From NCBI GenBank assembly GCA_964462535.1, contig CAYWXV010000002.1, positions 193,610-257,609 of the forward strand: 64,000 bases of DNA, read 5' to 3'. The notes below the pieces were generated by a model. It made no database searches, was not told the origin of the DNA, and worked only from the letters and a program-made list of their open reading frames with translations. The DNA comes from CAYWXV01 sp964462535. Lineage in GTDB: Bacteria > Bacteroidota > Ignavibacteria > OLB7. Shown here piece by piece: positions 55,004 to 62,921 of the stretch (positions are counted from its first letter, which is position 1; every line of letters starts with the position of its first letter). Made by a program: the position numbers and the translations under genes.

Positions 55004-55204
55004 CTTGTCGAGAGGATAGCCGCTGTCGCGGTCCCCTTCATTGAGTATGCCGCCGCCTGTGGTCACAGTCGCCTGTCGTACGTGTCTGAATTGGAATTTG
55101 GAACTACGGATGGACCGAGATGTCCGAAGAGAGGAAGGTCGGGATAGCTGGACCGCGGAGAGGACTGAGGGTGTACGCCCGACTCGCGTATCTTGAGCCT
55201 GCAA

Positions 55205-55212
55205 CAAAGGTA
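55205..55212 (-). promoter_or_regulatory. possible -7 box for dnaB
   Basis: Minus-strand TACCTTTG, full match to TAnnTTTG. The leader to ATG 55003 would be about 195 bases, long unless the true start is further upstream. No -33 at good spacing. Confidence 0.3.
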
Positions 55213-55308
55213 CGGGCAAATACCAGACAGACCCAGCGGCAATGTTACGGCGGTCTGCGGCCACTTTGAAGGACTTTCTTTCAACATCTTTTCCACACGA
55301 TTTCCACA

Positions 55309-56058
55309 ATGAAACAGGTCGTTGCCACGGTTCTCTCCATTGTTGTTCTGGCAGTGGGTGGCTGCACCGAACGTATTATCGAACCCCCGACTGGTGAAGG
55401 GGAGATTCCGTTCGGACTGACCATTCCCGCGACCCGTCCATCAGGGGATTACTACCTGGTGAGCGGCGTCTTCACCGAGGTACGAACGGTGAAGATTGGG
55501 GACAGTCTTGAGCTGAGGGACATTCAGAACTACTCGGCACAATTCAATCGCGACAAGGGCTCGCTTCCGATGCCGATGAACGTCTTCCTCAACGGCGATG
55601 CCCTCTCCCGTCACCGAGGCGGTGATACGCTGCGACTCAGAGGGGTGTCAGATACCTCTCTGCTCTCGGTCAACACATGGCGGATTGTCGACTCGGCCGG
55701 CGCTGAAGGTACGTTCACAACGCCGGTGATCGATGTTGTCGACTCGGTTCTCCCGTTCCGAAACCTCTTACCGAATCAGGTCCTTCGCTCCGACTCATCA
55801 CTCACCGTACAATGGAAGCGCCCGGCTCGTCCTTCCGGAGGACTCACAATCGAATGGCGCGGCATAAACGATACACTCCGCGTCAATGCGAATGATGGCT
55901 TCGGATTCTATGCCTTCACCGCCGACGATATGAAGAGGGTGCGGGGTGCCGGGACCGTCATCATCACCCGGTTCTACAACACGTCCGGGACGTTCCAGGG
56001 GCTTCGCGTCGTTGGCACACGTTTGGCGCAGCGCAGCTACGAGGTCTCAGTCCAATGA
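55309..56058 (+). CDS. lipoprotein of unknown function
   Basis: 249 residues with lipoprotein signal (MKQVVATVLSIVVLAVGGCT; lipobox AVGGC). Mature part is beta-rich (SGDYYLVSGVFTEVRTVKIG ... RSYEVSVQ) with no family I recognise. The start of the next gene overlaps its stop (ATGA), so the two outer-membrane-linked products are probably made together. Divergent from dnaB. Confidence 0.75.
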   Translation: MKQVVATVLSIVVLAVGGCTERIIEPPTGEGEIPFGLTIPATRPSGDYYLVSGVFTEVRTVKIGDSLELRDIQNYSAQFNRDKGSLPMPMNVFLNGDALSRHRGGDTLRLRGVSDTSLLSVNTWRIVDSAGAEGTFTTPVIDVVDSVLPFRNLLPNQVLRSDSSLTVQWKRPARPSGGLTIEWRGINDTLRVNANDGFGFYAFTADDMKRVRGAGTVIITRFYNTSGTFQGLRVVGTRLAQRSYEVSVQ

Positions 56059-56954
56059 GCCGTCGCACGTCGGAGGCCTGCATCTTCCTACTCTTCCTGG
56101 TTCTTTCGACAGCCAATGAGCTGTCGGCCGGCGGTGCCTGGACGCGGGAACCGGACGACTATTATGTCAAGATCGGAGCCACGTGGCTGACGGCCGATCA
56201 GGAGTTCGACCTCGGGGGGAGCGTACGCCCCCTCTTTACCGACACCACCGTCGCCCTCAACGGATCCTACGGCGTAACAGAGCTCGGATTCTACCTGGAG
56301 TATGGGATCACCTCATGGCTTACGGGCATCGCGTCGACGCAGTATAAGGTAGCTGTTCGCGAGGCGCGTCTGGCACGGATCGAGCGGGACACGGCCATCT
56401 CCTCGAGCGGGCTCGGGGATCTCTGGCTGGCGGGCCGCGTCCGTCTGGCCGATGGTGACAGTGGCCCAGCGGCTTCGTTGACGCTGGCGGCGAAGGCTCC
56501 CACCGGATCGCCACAGCAACAGATCCCGCTGGGGAGTGGGCGTCTCGACTATCAGATCGACGGCGCCGTCGGGTCCAGCTTCAAGGTGGGTGAAGAGACG
56601 TGGGGCTGGCTTCAGGGAAGTCTTGGATATCGCCTGCGGAACGGTGTGGCGAACGAAGGACTCTATGATGTCGAAGTCGGACTCGATGTCGGCTCGGGTA
56701 TCGTGTTCGCGACGCGAATCGACGGGATCGTCTCGACTGCCGACTTTACAGAAGGCGCCTCCGATCCAGATCAGGCGTCGGCGGCAATTCGCTTCGCGCA
56801 CAGCAGCTCCTACTCACGTTGGAGCACACAGGTCATCTACACCTCATCACCCGGCCTTCATCTCAACCTGGGCTACGCAGGACTCTTCGACGGAAAGAAC
56901 ATTGTCGACACGCATGGGCTTTCGCTTGGAGTTGCGTGGACGCGTGTGGATTGA
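56055..56954 (+). CDS. predicted outer-membrane beta-barrel protein
   Basis: 299 residues with signal peptide (TSEACIFLLFLVLSTANELS). Sequence of alternating hydrophobic residues with repeated Gly and aromatic turns, such as GFYLEYGITSWLTGIASTQY, LAGRVRLADGDSGPAASLTL and YDVEVGLDVGSGIVFATRID, ending GLSLGVAWTRVD, which reads as an 8- to 14-strand barrel. I cannot assign a known porin family. Translated together with the upstream lipoprotein (4-base overlap). Confidence 0.7.
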   Translation: MSRRTSEACIFLLFLVLSTANELSAGGAWTREPDDYYVKIGATWLTADQEFDLGGSVRPLFTDTTVALNGSYGVTELGFYLEYGITSWLTGIASTQYKVAVREARLARIERDTAISSSGLGDLWLAGRVRLADGDSGPAASLTLAAKAPTGSPQQQIPLGSGRLDYQIDGAVGSSFKVGEETWGWLQGSLGYRLRNGVANEGLYDVEVGLDVGSGIVFATRIDGIVSTADFTEGASDPDQASAAIRFAHSSSYSRWSTQVIYTSSPGLHLNLGYAGLFDGKNIVDTHGLSLGVAWTRVD

Positions 56955-56965
56955 CACGGTCATGA

Positions 56966-58237
56966 TCAACCACCGATGATGTGGATCAACAGACCGACCA
57001 GTCCGCCGATGATCGTTCCGTTCAAACGAATGTATTGGAGGTCCCGACCCAGATTGAGTTCGATCTCATCGGCAAGCCTCTCCCCTTCCCACGAGTCGAC
57101 CACCTTCTGTATCAGATTGCCGACAACGCCATCGCTTCGACTGAGGACCGAGACTGCTATTGAGCGGAGTCGCTCATCAAGTGTGGCACGGAGTTCGGGA
57201 TCTTCCTCCAGGCGCTCGCGGAAGGACTCGACACCCCTGAGCGCGTATGCATGAATCGCCGAATCAGTCCGCTCCACATCGTTCACGATCCACTCCTTCA
57301 AGCCCCGCCAGAGCCCCTCGATAGCCTGGCGCACACCTTCGTTCGCCACCAGATCATCTTTCAGGCCATTGACCTTCGCGATCCACTCGGGATCGTCACG
57401 GAGGCGGTCGGCCCAGAGACGCATGCGTTGATTGAGATCCTGCCGTAGAGGATGGTCGGGATCGGTCGCCGCCTGATTGAGGACTTCGATCAGTGCGGTG
57501 AGAGTCTGGTCGGTGGCGCGATCGATGGTCCGCTGCGGAACCAGGCGACTCCCCCATTTCAAGGTCCGCTCGACCGATCGCTCGATGAACTGCTCGATCG
57601 TCTCGCGATGCGTGGGCACCCACTCGGCGAATCTTGACAGAACCTCGTCGGCCAGATCCTCGTGGCGCCCGCTTTCGATGAGAAGATCGAGTCCACCGGC
57701 GAGTAGGTTCGAAGCGTTGACAGAGCTCAGACGGGCAGAGATCATCTCGCCAAGCATGCGCTCCACCACCTCGTCATCCAGACTCTTGACGACGGCGCCG
57801 ATGCCTTGAGAGAGCCATGCGGCCCCCTGTCTTCGGGCCGTTTCATCGGAGAGCCAGGAGCGGAGCGCATCGGCAACGGAGAAGCGACCGATTTCACGTG
57901 AGATATTGTCGACCGAGAGAAGGCGCGTCTCGACGAAGTTCCCCAGGTTCCGACCGATCTCGTTCTTCTTGCGTGGGACGATGGCGGTGTGCCAGATGGG
58001 GATACCCATCGGATGGCGAAAGAGGGCGACGACGGCGAACCAGTCTGCCAGCGCGCCGACCATCGCGGCTTCAGAGAAGGCGTTGACGTGGTCCCAGCGT
58101 ACGACCCAGAAAATCGTTCCGTTCTCCAGCGGACGCGTGACGACGTAGACAACCACCATCAGCAGAAACGCTCCGGTGGCGATGATCTTCATCCTCCGGA
58201 GCGCGCGTTGTTTTTCTTCGACTGTCAGTCTGTTCAT
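56966..58237 (-). CDS. DUF445 family membrane protein
   Basis: 423 residues. The N-terminus carries a membrane segment (GAFLLMVVVYVVTRPL), then the DUF445 signature EAAMVGALADWFAVVALFRH and HTAIVPRKKNEIGRNLGNFV; a long helical middle (residues ~110-360) and a C-terminal membrane helix (LNGTIIGGLVGLLIHIIGG) complete the family layout. Function in bacteria is not established. Co-directional with nusB (stop/start gap 5). Confidence 0.88.
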   Translation of the reverse strand: MNRLTVEEKQRALRRMKIIATGAFLLMVVVYVVTRPLENGTIFWVVRWDHVNAFSEAAMVGALADWFAVVALFRHPMGIPIWHTAIVPRKKNEIGRNLGNFVETRLLSVDNISREIGRFSVADALRSWLSDETARRQGAAWLSQGIGAVVKSLDDEVVERMLGEMISARLSSVNASNLLAGGLDLLIESGRHEDLADEVLSRFAEWVPTHRETIEQFIERSVERTLKWGSRLVPQRTIDRATDQTLTALIEVLNQAATDPDHPLRQDLNQRMRLWADRLRDDPEWIAKVNGLKDDLVANEGVRQAIEGLWRGLKEWIVNDVERTDSAIHAYALRGVESFRERLEEDPELRATLDERLRSIAVSVLSRSDGVVGNLIQKVVDSWEGERLADEIELNLGRDLQYIRLNGTIIGGLVGLLIHIIGG

Positions 58238-58242
58238 AGAGG

Positions 58243-58740
58243 CTATTCGACCAAACCACGACCCACTTTGCGAAGACGGCCATCCTCCTTCAATCGTGCG
58301 GTCGCGGCATCCAGAACGCCGTTAATGAAGATGCCCGACTTGTCGGTCGAGTATCGTTTGGCGATCTCGATGACCTCGTTGATCGTGACCTTCGGGGGAA
58401 TCTCCTCGAAGTAGAGGATCTCCGTCAGCCCGATTCGGAGGAGAACCTTGTCGATGGGGGCGATGCGATGAAATTCCCAGTTCTCGGCAAGCGACTTGAT
58501 GATTTCGTCGCACTCGTTCCTGTGGTTGTAGACACGGAGCATGAGCGACTGGGCGAAATCGAGGAGATCGGAGTTGCCGGAGAACTCGGGATAGACAATA
58601 TGGGAGGCGAGGAAATCGATCGACTCACCGCCGACCTCCTCCCCGATCTCCCAGGCATAGAGGGCCTGCATGGCACGTTCGCGCACCAGACGCCGACTGG
58701 GTGTCGGGTGTTCGATTTCGTCGTCGTCGAGGATCTTCAC
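58243..58740 (-). CDS. nusB: transcription antitermination factor NusB
   Basis: 165 residues. NusB binds boxA RNA with NusE and helps antiterminate rRNA operons. Motifs: SRRLVRERAMQALYAWEI, IDKVLLRIGLTEILYFEEIP and PKVTINEVIEIAKRYSTDKS, GIFINGVLDAA. The C-terminus is slightly longer than in E. coli (139 residues). A TATCTTCG box lies about 110 bases upstream. Confidence 0.93.
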   Translation of the reverse strand: MKILDDDEIEHPTPSRRLVRERAMQALYAWEIGEEVGGESIDFLASHIVYPEFSGNSDLLDFAQSLMLRVYNHRNECDEIIKSLAENWEFHRIAPIDKVLLRIGLTEILYFEEIPPKVTINEVIEIAKRYSTDKSGIFINGVLDAATARLKEDGRLRKVGRGLVE

Positions 58741-59037
58741 GGAGAGTAGTTTGGAAGCCGGTATTTCAAGTTGCAGGCATCCCCTTCCGGGATACTGGAC
58801 TATGGACGATGCTCTGCTTCAGCCACCGCGATGCGCGAGCGCTCGGGGAGGGCGACCGAAGATAGTGAATTGACCCGCGCGGCGGGGATGAACGTGTGGT
58901 GATGCGAGGAAGCGGGACCTACACCGGCGGCCAATCGGCTAACCGCCAAGGCCTCGCCGCCCCTCCCCTCAATGAATGCGGCTGGACGCTGACGGCGTCG
59001 ACCCTGCGAACACGGAGACGGAACGGCGGTCCACGAT
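58741..59037. other. intergenic region before the accessory island, no gene seen
   Basis: About 300 bases with no credible reading frame on either strand. It holds the nusB upstream region (TATCTTCG box on the minus strand near 58857-58864) and then GC-rich sequence without visible repeats. Base composition falls only further to the right. Confidence 0.5.
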
Positions 59038-59595
59038 CTATAGCACGTCGACGAGGTACCACTCCCTGATCCATTCCGCGATTGCTTGCGGGCCGTCCAC
59101 CGTGTCGCCGATCAGGCTGATTAGATCATTCATCGAGATTCGTAGATAGTCGACTCCAGGCATGCACCTCATTTCGGACGTTATCATGAGGTCTACACCT
59201 GCCATGGTGACGGTCCGGACACTGTCGTCACCATCGCCGAACCATTAGCAGGTCATCTTGATGTCGCCGTCGTCCCGATGACTCCAGGTCCCATCGTATC
59301 TCCACCATCGGTATTCGCACTAGTCCCATATGTACAGTTCCAACGTTCCATCGCAGTTGAGCGCGAACGCAAGCACCTTGCAGTAGATCTGCGATCCTGC
59401 CCGGTCATGTGTCAACTTCGCGTTGAACGTCGGCACGCACCTCCGATCGATAAAGGCCTACGGACAGTTCACGACATAGTCGACCTTGGCACCGGAGTTG
59501 CCGGACGATGCCTGCTGCACGATCGTGTCGCTCCGCCGGCACGCCGAGCACGATAGCAGAATCAGAACGAGGATGGAGATGATGAGGCGAACCAT
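59038..59595 (-). pseudogene. lipoprotein gene interrupted by three in-frame stop codons
   Basis: From ATG 59595 (MVRLIISILVLILLSCSACR, lipobox-like LLSC/SAC) the frame runs 185 codons to TAG at 59038-59040, in the same phase throughout. Inside are three stops: TAG 59458-59460, TAG 59320-59322 and TAA 59245-59247. Between them the sequence looks like one continuous Cys-rich protein (RRCVPTFNAKLTHDRAGSQI, YCKVLAFALNCDGTLELYIW, CEYRWWRYDGTWSHRDDGDI, VRTVTMAGVDLMITSEMRCM, AIAEWIREWYLVDVL). No frameshift is needed. It is the third lipoprotein of the RHS island and may be a decayed immunity gene; readthrough is conceivable but not indicated. Confidence 0.7.
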
Positions 59596-59890
59596 GCGTG
59601 GCCATGTCGTCGTTGCTGCGGGCGCGATTCGGCCTTGTGACGGTAAGCTGGTGGGATCGTTCCTGCCGCTGGCGGCCGGCAACCAGGGGGACGGTGGGTT
59701 TGGTTGTTGACGGCGTCACGTGGGGGCCTAGTCGTCCCAGCACGACGACGCCGTGCGGCTCACCAAATAGGACGGAAGTGCAGGCAACCATATCTGGGAC
59801 GCGCATGCGTGGATCAATCACCACGATGTGCGAAAGGGACTATGCATGACGAGTATGTCGATAGCCTAACGGATTCGGGCTCAATTGATA

Positions 59891-60316
59891 TCAGGGTATA
59901 CCCCACACCGGAAGACAGGTGCGGATCGTGTATCCTCTGCCAACCGCAAGCACCAGCGAGTCAATCGTGACGCGTGGAGGTGAATCGGCCCGCGTGCAAA
60001 GACTGATTCGCCTGATGGGTATGTCGATCGCAATTTCGAGATCACTGCGAGGCAACGCGATTCCCAAGTCGACTGAGTCGCTTGCCCAGTACTGACCGCC
60101 CCGCCGTCGACCAAGTGCATCCACAACAAACAGTCGCAAATGGATTCTGTTGTCCGCAACGGACCAGGTTGAATCAATCGAATAGGGAGCATCGCACTCC
60201 CAAGAAACATAATCCAACGTTTGATGTGATTGACACGATGAGACGACAGCAGCGAGAATTACAGTCGCAGTGATAGAAGCAAGCAGATAGCGCAGACGTC
60301 TGGTCGGATGTGTCAC
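59891..60316 (-). CDS. small lipoprotein, possible orphan immunity protein
   Basis: 141 residues. Lipoprotein signal LASITATVILAAVVSSCQSH (lipobox VSSC) and a beta-rich mature part with several Cys and Trp: DYVSWECDAPYSIDSTWSVA, NRIHLRLFVVDALGRRRGGQ, ISLCTRADSPPRVTIDSLVL. No family recognised. It starts 8 bases after an RHS-core remnant (60324-60566), exactly where the immunity gene of an RHS toxin would begin, so I propose an immunity lipoprotein whose toxin has been lost. Between this gene and the pseudogene (59596-59890) I see no gene. Confidence 0.65.
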   Translation of the reverse strand: MTHPTRRLRYLLASITATVILAAVVSSCQSHQTLDYVSWECDAPYSIDSTWSVADNRIHLRLFVVDALGRRRGGQYWASDSVDLGIALPRSDLEIAIDIPIRRISLCTRADSPPRVTIDSLVLAVGRGYTIRTCLPVWGIP

Positions 60317-60323
60317 ACTGGTA

Positions 60324-60566
60324 GTCCCGGATCAGGTTCCCGGAGCCGTCGTAGACGTAGTTCACACCACCAACGCCCGTCTGATCCTCGATGTCGTTCC
60401 CATACAGCGTCGCGTTCGTCACCTGGTCGTCGACGATCTGCAGACGGTTCGTTGGTGGTGATGACGCGTAGGTGTACGTCAGTCGATCCATGCTGATGCC
60501 ACCTCCTCTGCTCTTCGTGTATCCGTTGCGGCACATCGAGTCGATGTTCCCGTTCGGATCGTAGGC
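60324..60566 (-). pseudogene. displaced RHS-repeat core fragment
   Basis: About 81 residues of RHS/YD-repeat sequence with no start or toxin: AYDPNGNIDSMCRNGYTKSR, MDRLTYTYASSPPTNRLQIV, DDQVTNATLYGNDIEDQTGV and NYVYDGSGNLIRDYQ, matching the YDxNGN and YDGSGNLIRD repeat words. It is flanked on the upstream side by AT-rich non-RHS sequence and on the downstream side by the lipoprotein at 60316. This is the remnant of an earlier RHS gene copy left by recombination. Confidence 0.75.
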
Positions 60567-60654
60567 GCATATATCCTTCCCGGGTATCGACACATCAGCG
60601 GCCAGATGTGAATGGAATGCTATCAGCACATGCTGCCAATAGGGCATGTTAGAG

Positions 60655-61665
60655 TCATTTCTTCTGCGGAAAAGGATTACTATCACTACTATTTGAATTA
60701 CCAGCGATGAACTGTGGCCTGCCTGGCTCGCTTTTCTTGTCGTAATAATAGACTAATTCCATGCGTTCTCTTCGGAATGAATCCGGATACTCGCCGATCT
60801 CATCGTTGGCATACTCACCCACAAACTTTATGCCCCAAAAACGCAAATCCATGTACCCGTCCGCATCAACGTCCTCATTCGCAAATGAGAGCTGTCCATT
60901 CTCGTAATATAGTCCGCCTTCGTCTCTGGAGCCATTTGACATATCGCACACATGCGCCGGAGTCATGTAGCATACACACATTGTCCCTTCATAATAGGCA
61001 AATATGTAAAACCATCCTTTCAACAATCTAGTATATATGTACCCGCCAAGATTCCAGAATTGGTCTGAATTACGTACTCTTATGAACATTGGATTCTCCA
61101 ACCACACGAATACAAATGAACTGTCCCCTGACACTGGCGATAATATGCAATACGTATAATTGTGTGTGCGAAGTGGCGGAACAGTCACAGTAACTATGAA
61201 ACACTCGCCCAAACTGGCAATTCTCTTTCTCTTCACGACGCCCCATTTCATTTGAGCACGCCACGAATTGACAATCTCCGCAGCATCAGCAACACCCTCA
61301 TATTCGGCCAAACTATCAATGAAACGTGTTCTACTCATGCCGTCAATGCGCAATGCTCTTCCGGAGATATGAATAACAGAGGCCTTAACAAGGTCCCTTC
61401 TACTTTCTTCGGCTGCCTCAAATCCATTAGCAGGTCGATAAGTACATGCCTCTATGATACTCATATCGTTGTTTGCAGTATCATCGCGGCGACTGCGCTG
61501 ACTGAAATCTTCACCATCGACCTGTTTGTTATCAATTGCGTCATCTTTCGAACTATCGAGTCTCGTCGAAGCTTTATTCGAATGTGAAACATTGCATGCA
61601 CACGGCAATGCAGCGAGACCTAATGTTATCATCCACAAAATCAAATGTGATTGCTTAATCAGCAT
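60655..61665 (-). CDS. AT-rich lipoprotein, candidate immunity protein for the RHS toxin
   Basis: 336 residues from ATG 61665 (MLIKQSHLILWMITLGLAAL, lipobox LPCAC); a start at 61728 would only add a non-signal stretch. The mature part has no family I recognise; notable are a calcium-loop-like segment NEDVDADGYMDLRFWGIKF and repeated Tyr/Trp-rich strands (QFWNLGGYIYTRLLKGWFY). Its composition is clearly more AT-rich than the rest of the window, like the toxin tip. It is the next gene downstream of the RHS toxin on the same strand, separated now by the IS630 remnant (about 180 bases without it). Confidence 0.7.
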   Translation of the reverse strand: MLIKQSHLILWMITLGLAALPCACNVSHSNKASTRLDSSKDDAIDNKQVDGEDFSQRSRRDDTANNDMSIIEACTYRPANGFEAAEESRRDLVKASVIHISGRALRIDGMSRTRFIDSLAEYEGVADAAEIVNSWRAQMKWGVVKRKRIASLGECFIVTVTVPPLRTHNYTYCILSPVSGDSSFVFVWLENPMFIRVRNSDQFWNLGGYIYTRLLKGWFYIFAYYEGTMCVCYMTPAHVCDMSNGSRDEGGLYYENGQLSFANEDVDADGYMDLRFWGIKFVGEYANDEIGEYPDSFRRERMELVYYYDKKSEPGRPQFIAGNSNSSDSNPFPQKK

Positions 61666-61805
61666 GTTAATAAGTTTGTACGTTGTGATTTGATATTCGA
61701 GACCTACTGATTCATGAATAGCATACAAAATATCACCTTGACCTTGGCTAGTCAGGTGGCCATTTAGGTATGACTCTCAAAAATTCTTCTATTGAGAAAG
61801 CGTTT

Positions 61806-61829
61806 TAAGTAGGTTCTCAAAAGTTCTTT
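61806..61829 (+). repeat. left terminal inverted repeat of the IS630 element
   Basis: 24 bases starting TAAGTAGGTTCTCAAAAG; pairs with the reverse complement of 62856-62879 with 2 mismatches. A similar word (CTCAAAAATTCTT) lies about 30 bases outside at the left. Confidence 0.85.
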
Positions 61830-61866
61830 TAAAATAGGCGCGACATGAACATGGCGAGATCTGACA

Positions 61867-62868
61867 ATGAATCGGATTCAATTGAGCTCATCGGAGCGTG
61901 CGATCCTCGAATACCTGCTGGCTCATGCTGAGGATACCCGCCACGTACGCCGTGCAGAGGCCATTCTCTGGCTCGATGAAGAGTACACGCCCGCCGAGAT
62001 TGCCGACCAGTTATTTGTCAGTGTGCAGACGATCTACAATTGGGCCGGTCGGTATTCGATGCATGCCTCTGAATCTGTCGTCGCACATCTGGCCGATCGC
62101 GCACGCTCCGGGAGACCGCCGTCGGCGCTGGGAAAGATCGATTCATTGATCGCCGAGGTCATCGACACCTCCCCAGAAGAGCATGGCGTTCAGTCCACGG
62201 TCTGGGCAGTCGCGCGCTCGGCGACTGACTCAGGCGCGAACACTCGATCGATGTCTCGCGCGCCAGCATCGCTCGCGCCATGAAGCGGCTCCGTCTTCGA
62301 TGGAAGCGACCGCGCCACGTGCTCTCGCACCGTGCCGAACACTGGCGGCAGTCAAATGGGGACTTCAGCGTGGCCTCAAAGGCCGATCGCACACTGTCGT
62401 CCTGATGCTTGATGAGAGAAGATCATCAACGAAGAACCCCTTCTTCATGGGGCGATCAACATCATCACCGGATCAATCCTGCTGCTGATCAGCGAGCAAT
62501 GGGATCAGCTAACGCACCAGTACTTTCTCGGTATGATACGATCATACGGGCGGGGCTGGAACATCGTGCTGTTTGAAGATCGTGGCTCGCCCCACACGGC
62601 TCAACGGAGCAGGCAACTCGCCAGGGACCTTCACGTCGACGTGCGATTCCTGCCGGTGGCCACCCCGGAACTCAACTCGATGGATCATCTCTGGCGACAC
62701 GTGACGGCCGAGGCTCTTGCGAATCGGCCGGTTCGATCGATTGACGAAACGACCGATCATGTCTGCACGCACATCTTCATGATGTCTCCCGAGCAACGTC
62801 TCAACCAGGCCGGTGTACTCGCTGAGAAGTTCTGGCTCCGATCTCTGCGAGATTCAAAGAACTTTTGA
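61867..62868 (+). pseudogene. IS630-type transposase, broken by about three frameshifts
   Basis: Read as one protein over three phases. N-terminal helix-turn-helix in the first phase (61867-~62240): YTPAEIADQLFVSVQTIYNW, RARSGRPPSALGKIDSLIAE. Second part (~62244-62400) in phase +2: RASIARAMKRLRLRWKRPRH. Third (~62395-62450) with catalytic Asp: VVLMLDER. The last phase (~62450-62868): NIITGSILLLISEQWDQLTH, IVLFEDRGSPHTAQRSRQLA, LPVATPELNSMDHLWRHVTA. The final acidic residue sits at Asp of SMDHLW, where Glu is usual. Probably inactive unless recoded. Confidence 0.85.
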
Positions 62869-62879
62869 TGACCTACTTA
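62856..62879 (+). repeat. right terminal inverted repeat of the IS630 element
   Basis: Reverse complement begins TAAGTAGGTCATCAAAAG; overlaps the last codons of the transposase, as is common in this family. Confidence 0.85.
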
Positions 62880-62921
62880 ACAAGCTCTCTTAGATAACAG
62901 AATGCATACACGTAGCACTAG

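Larger units (their letters stand above)
61806..62879 (+). mobile_element. IS630-family insertion sequence, decayed
   Basis: A 1,074-base element bounded by 24-base terminal inverted repeats (61806-61829 and 62856-62879, 22 of 24 matching) that include a TA at each end, as expected for the TA target duplication of the IS630/Tc1-mariner group. It holds one broken transposase gene. It has inserted between the RHS toxin and its downstream lipoprotein. Confidence 0.85.

Noticed and set aside
55004..55309. 100-residue N-terminal extension of dnaB
   Set aside because: Low-complexity Arg/Ser-rich translation of the divergent promoter region; DnaB length is normal from 55003.
59405..59824. 139-residue minus-strand frame overlapping the lipoprotein pseudogene
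   Set aside because: Arg/Pro/His-rich out-of-phase reading with no signal peptide; the in-phase lipoprotein frame explains the region better.
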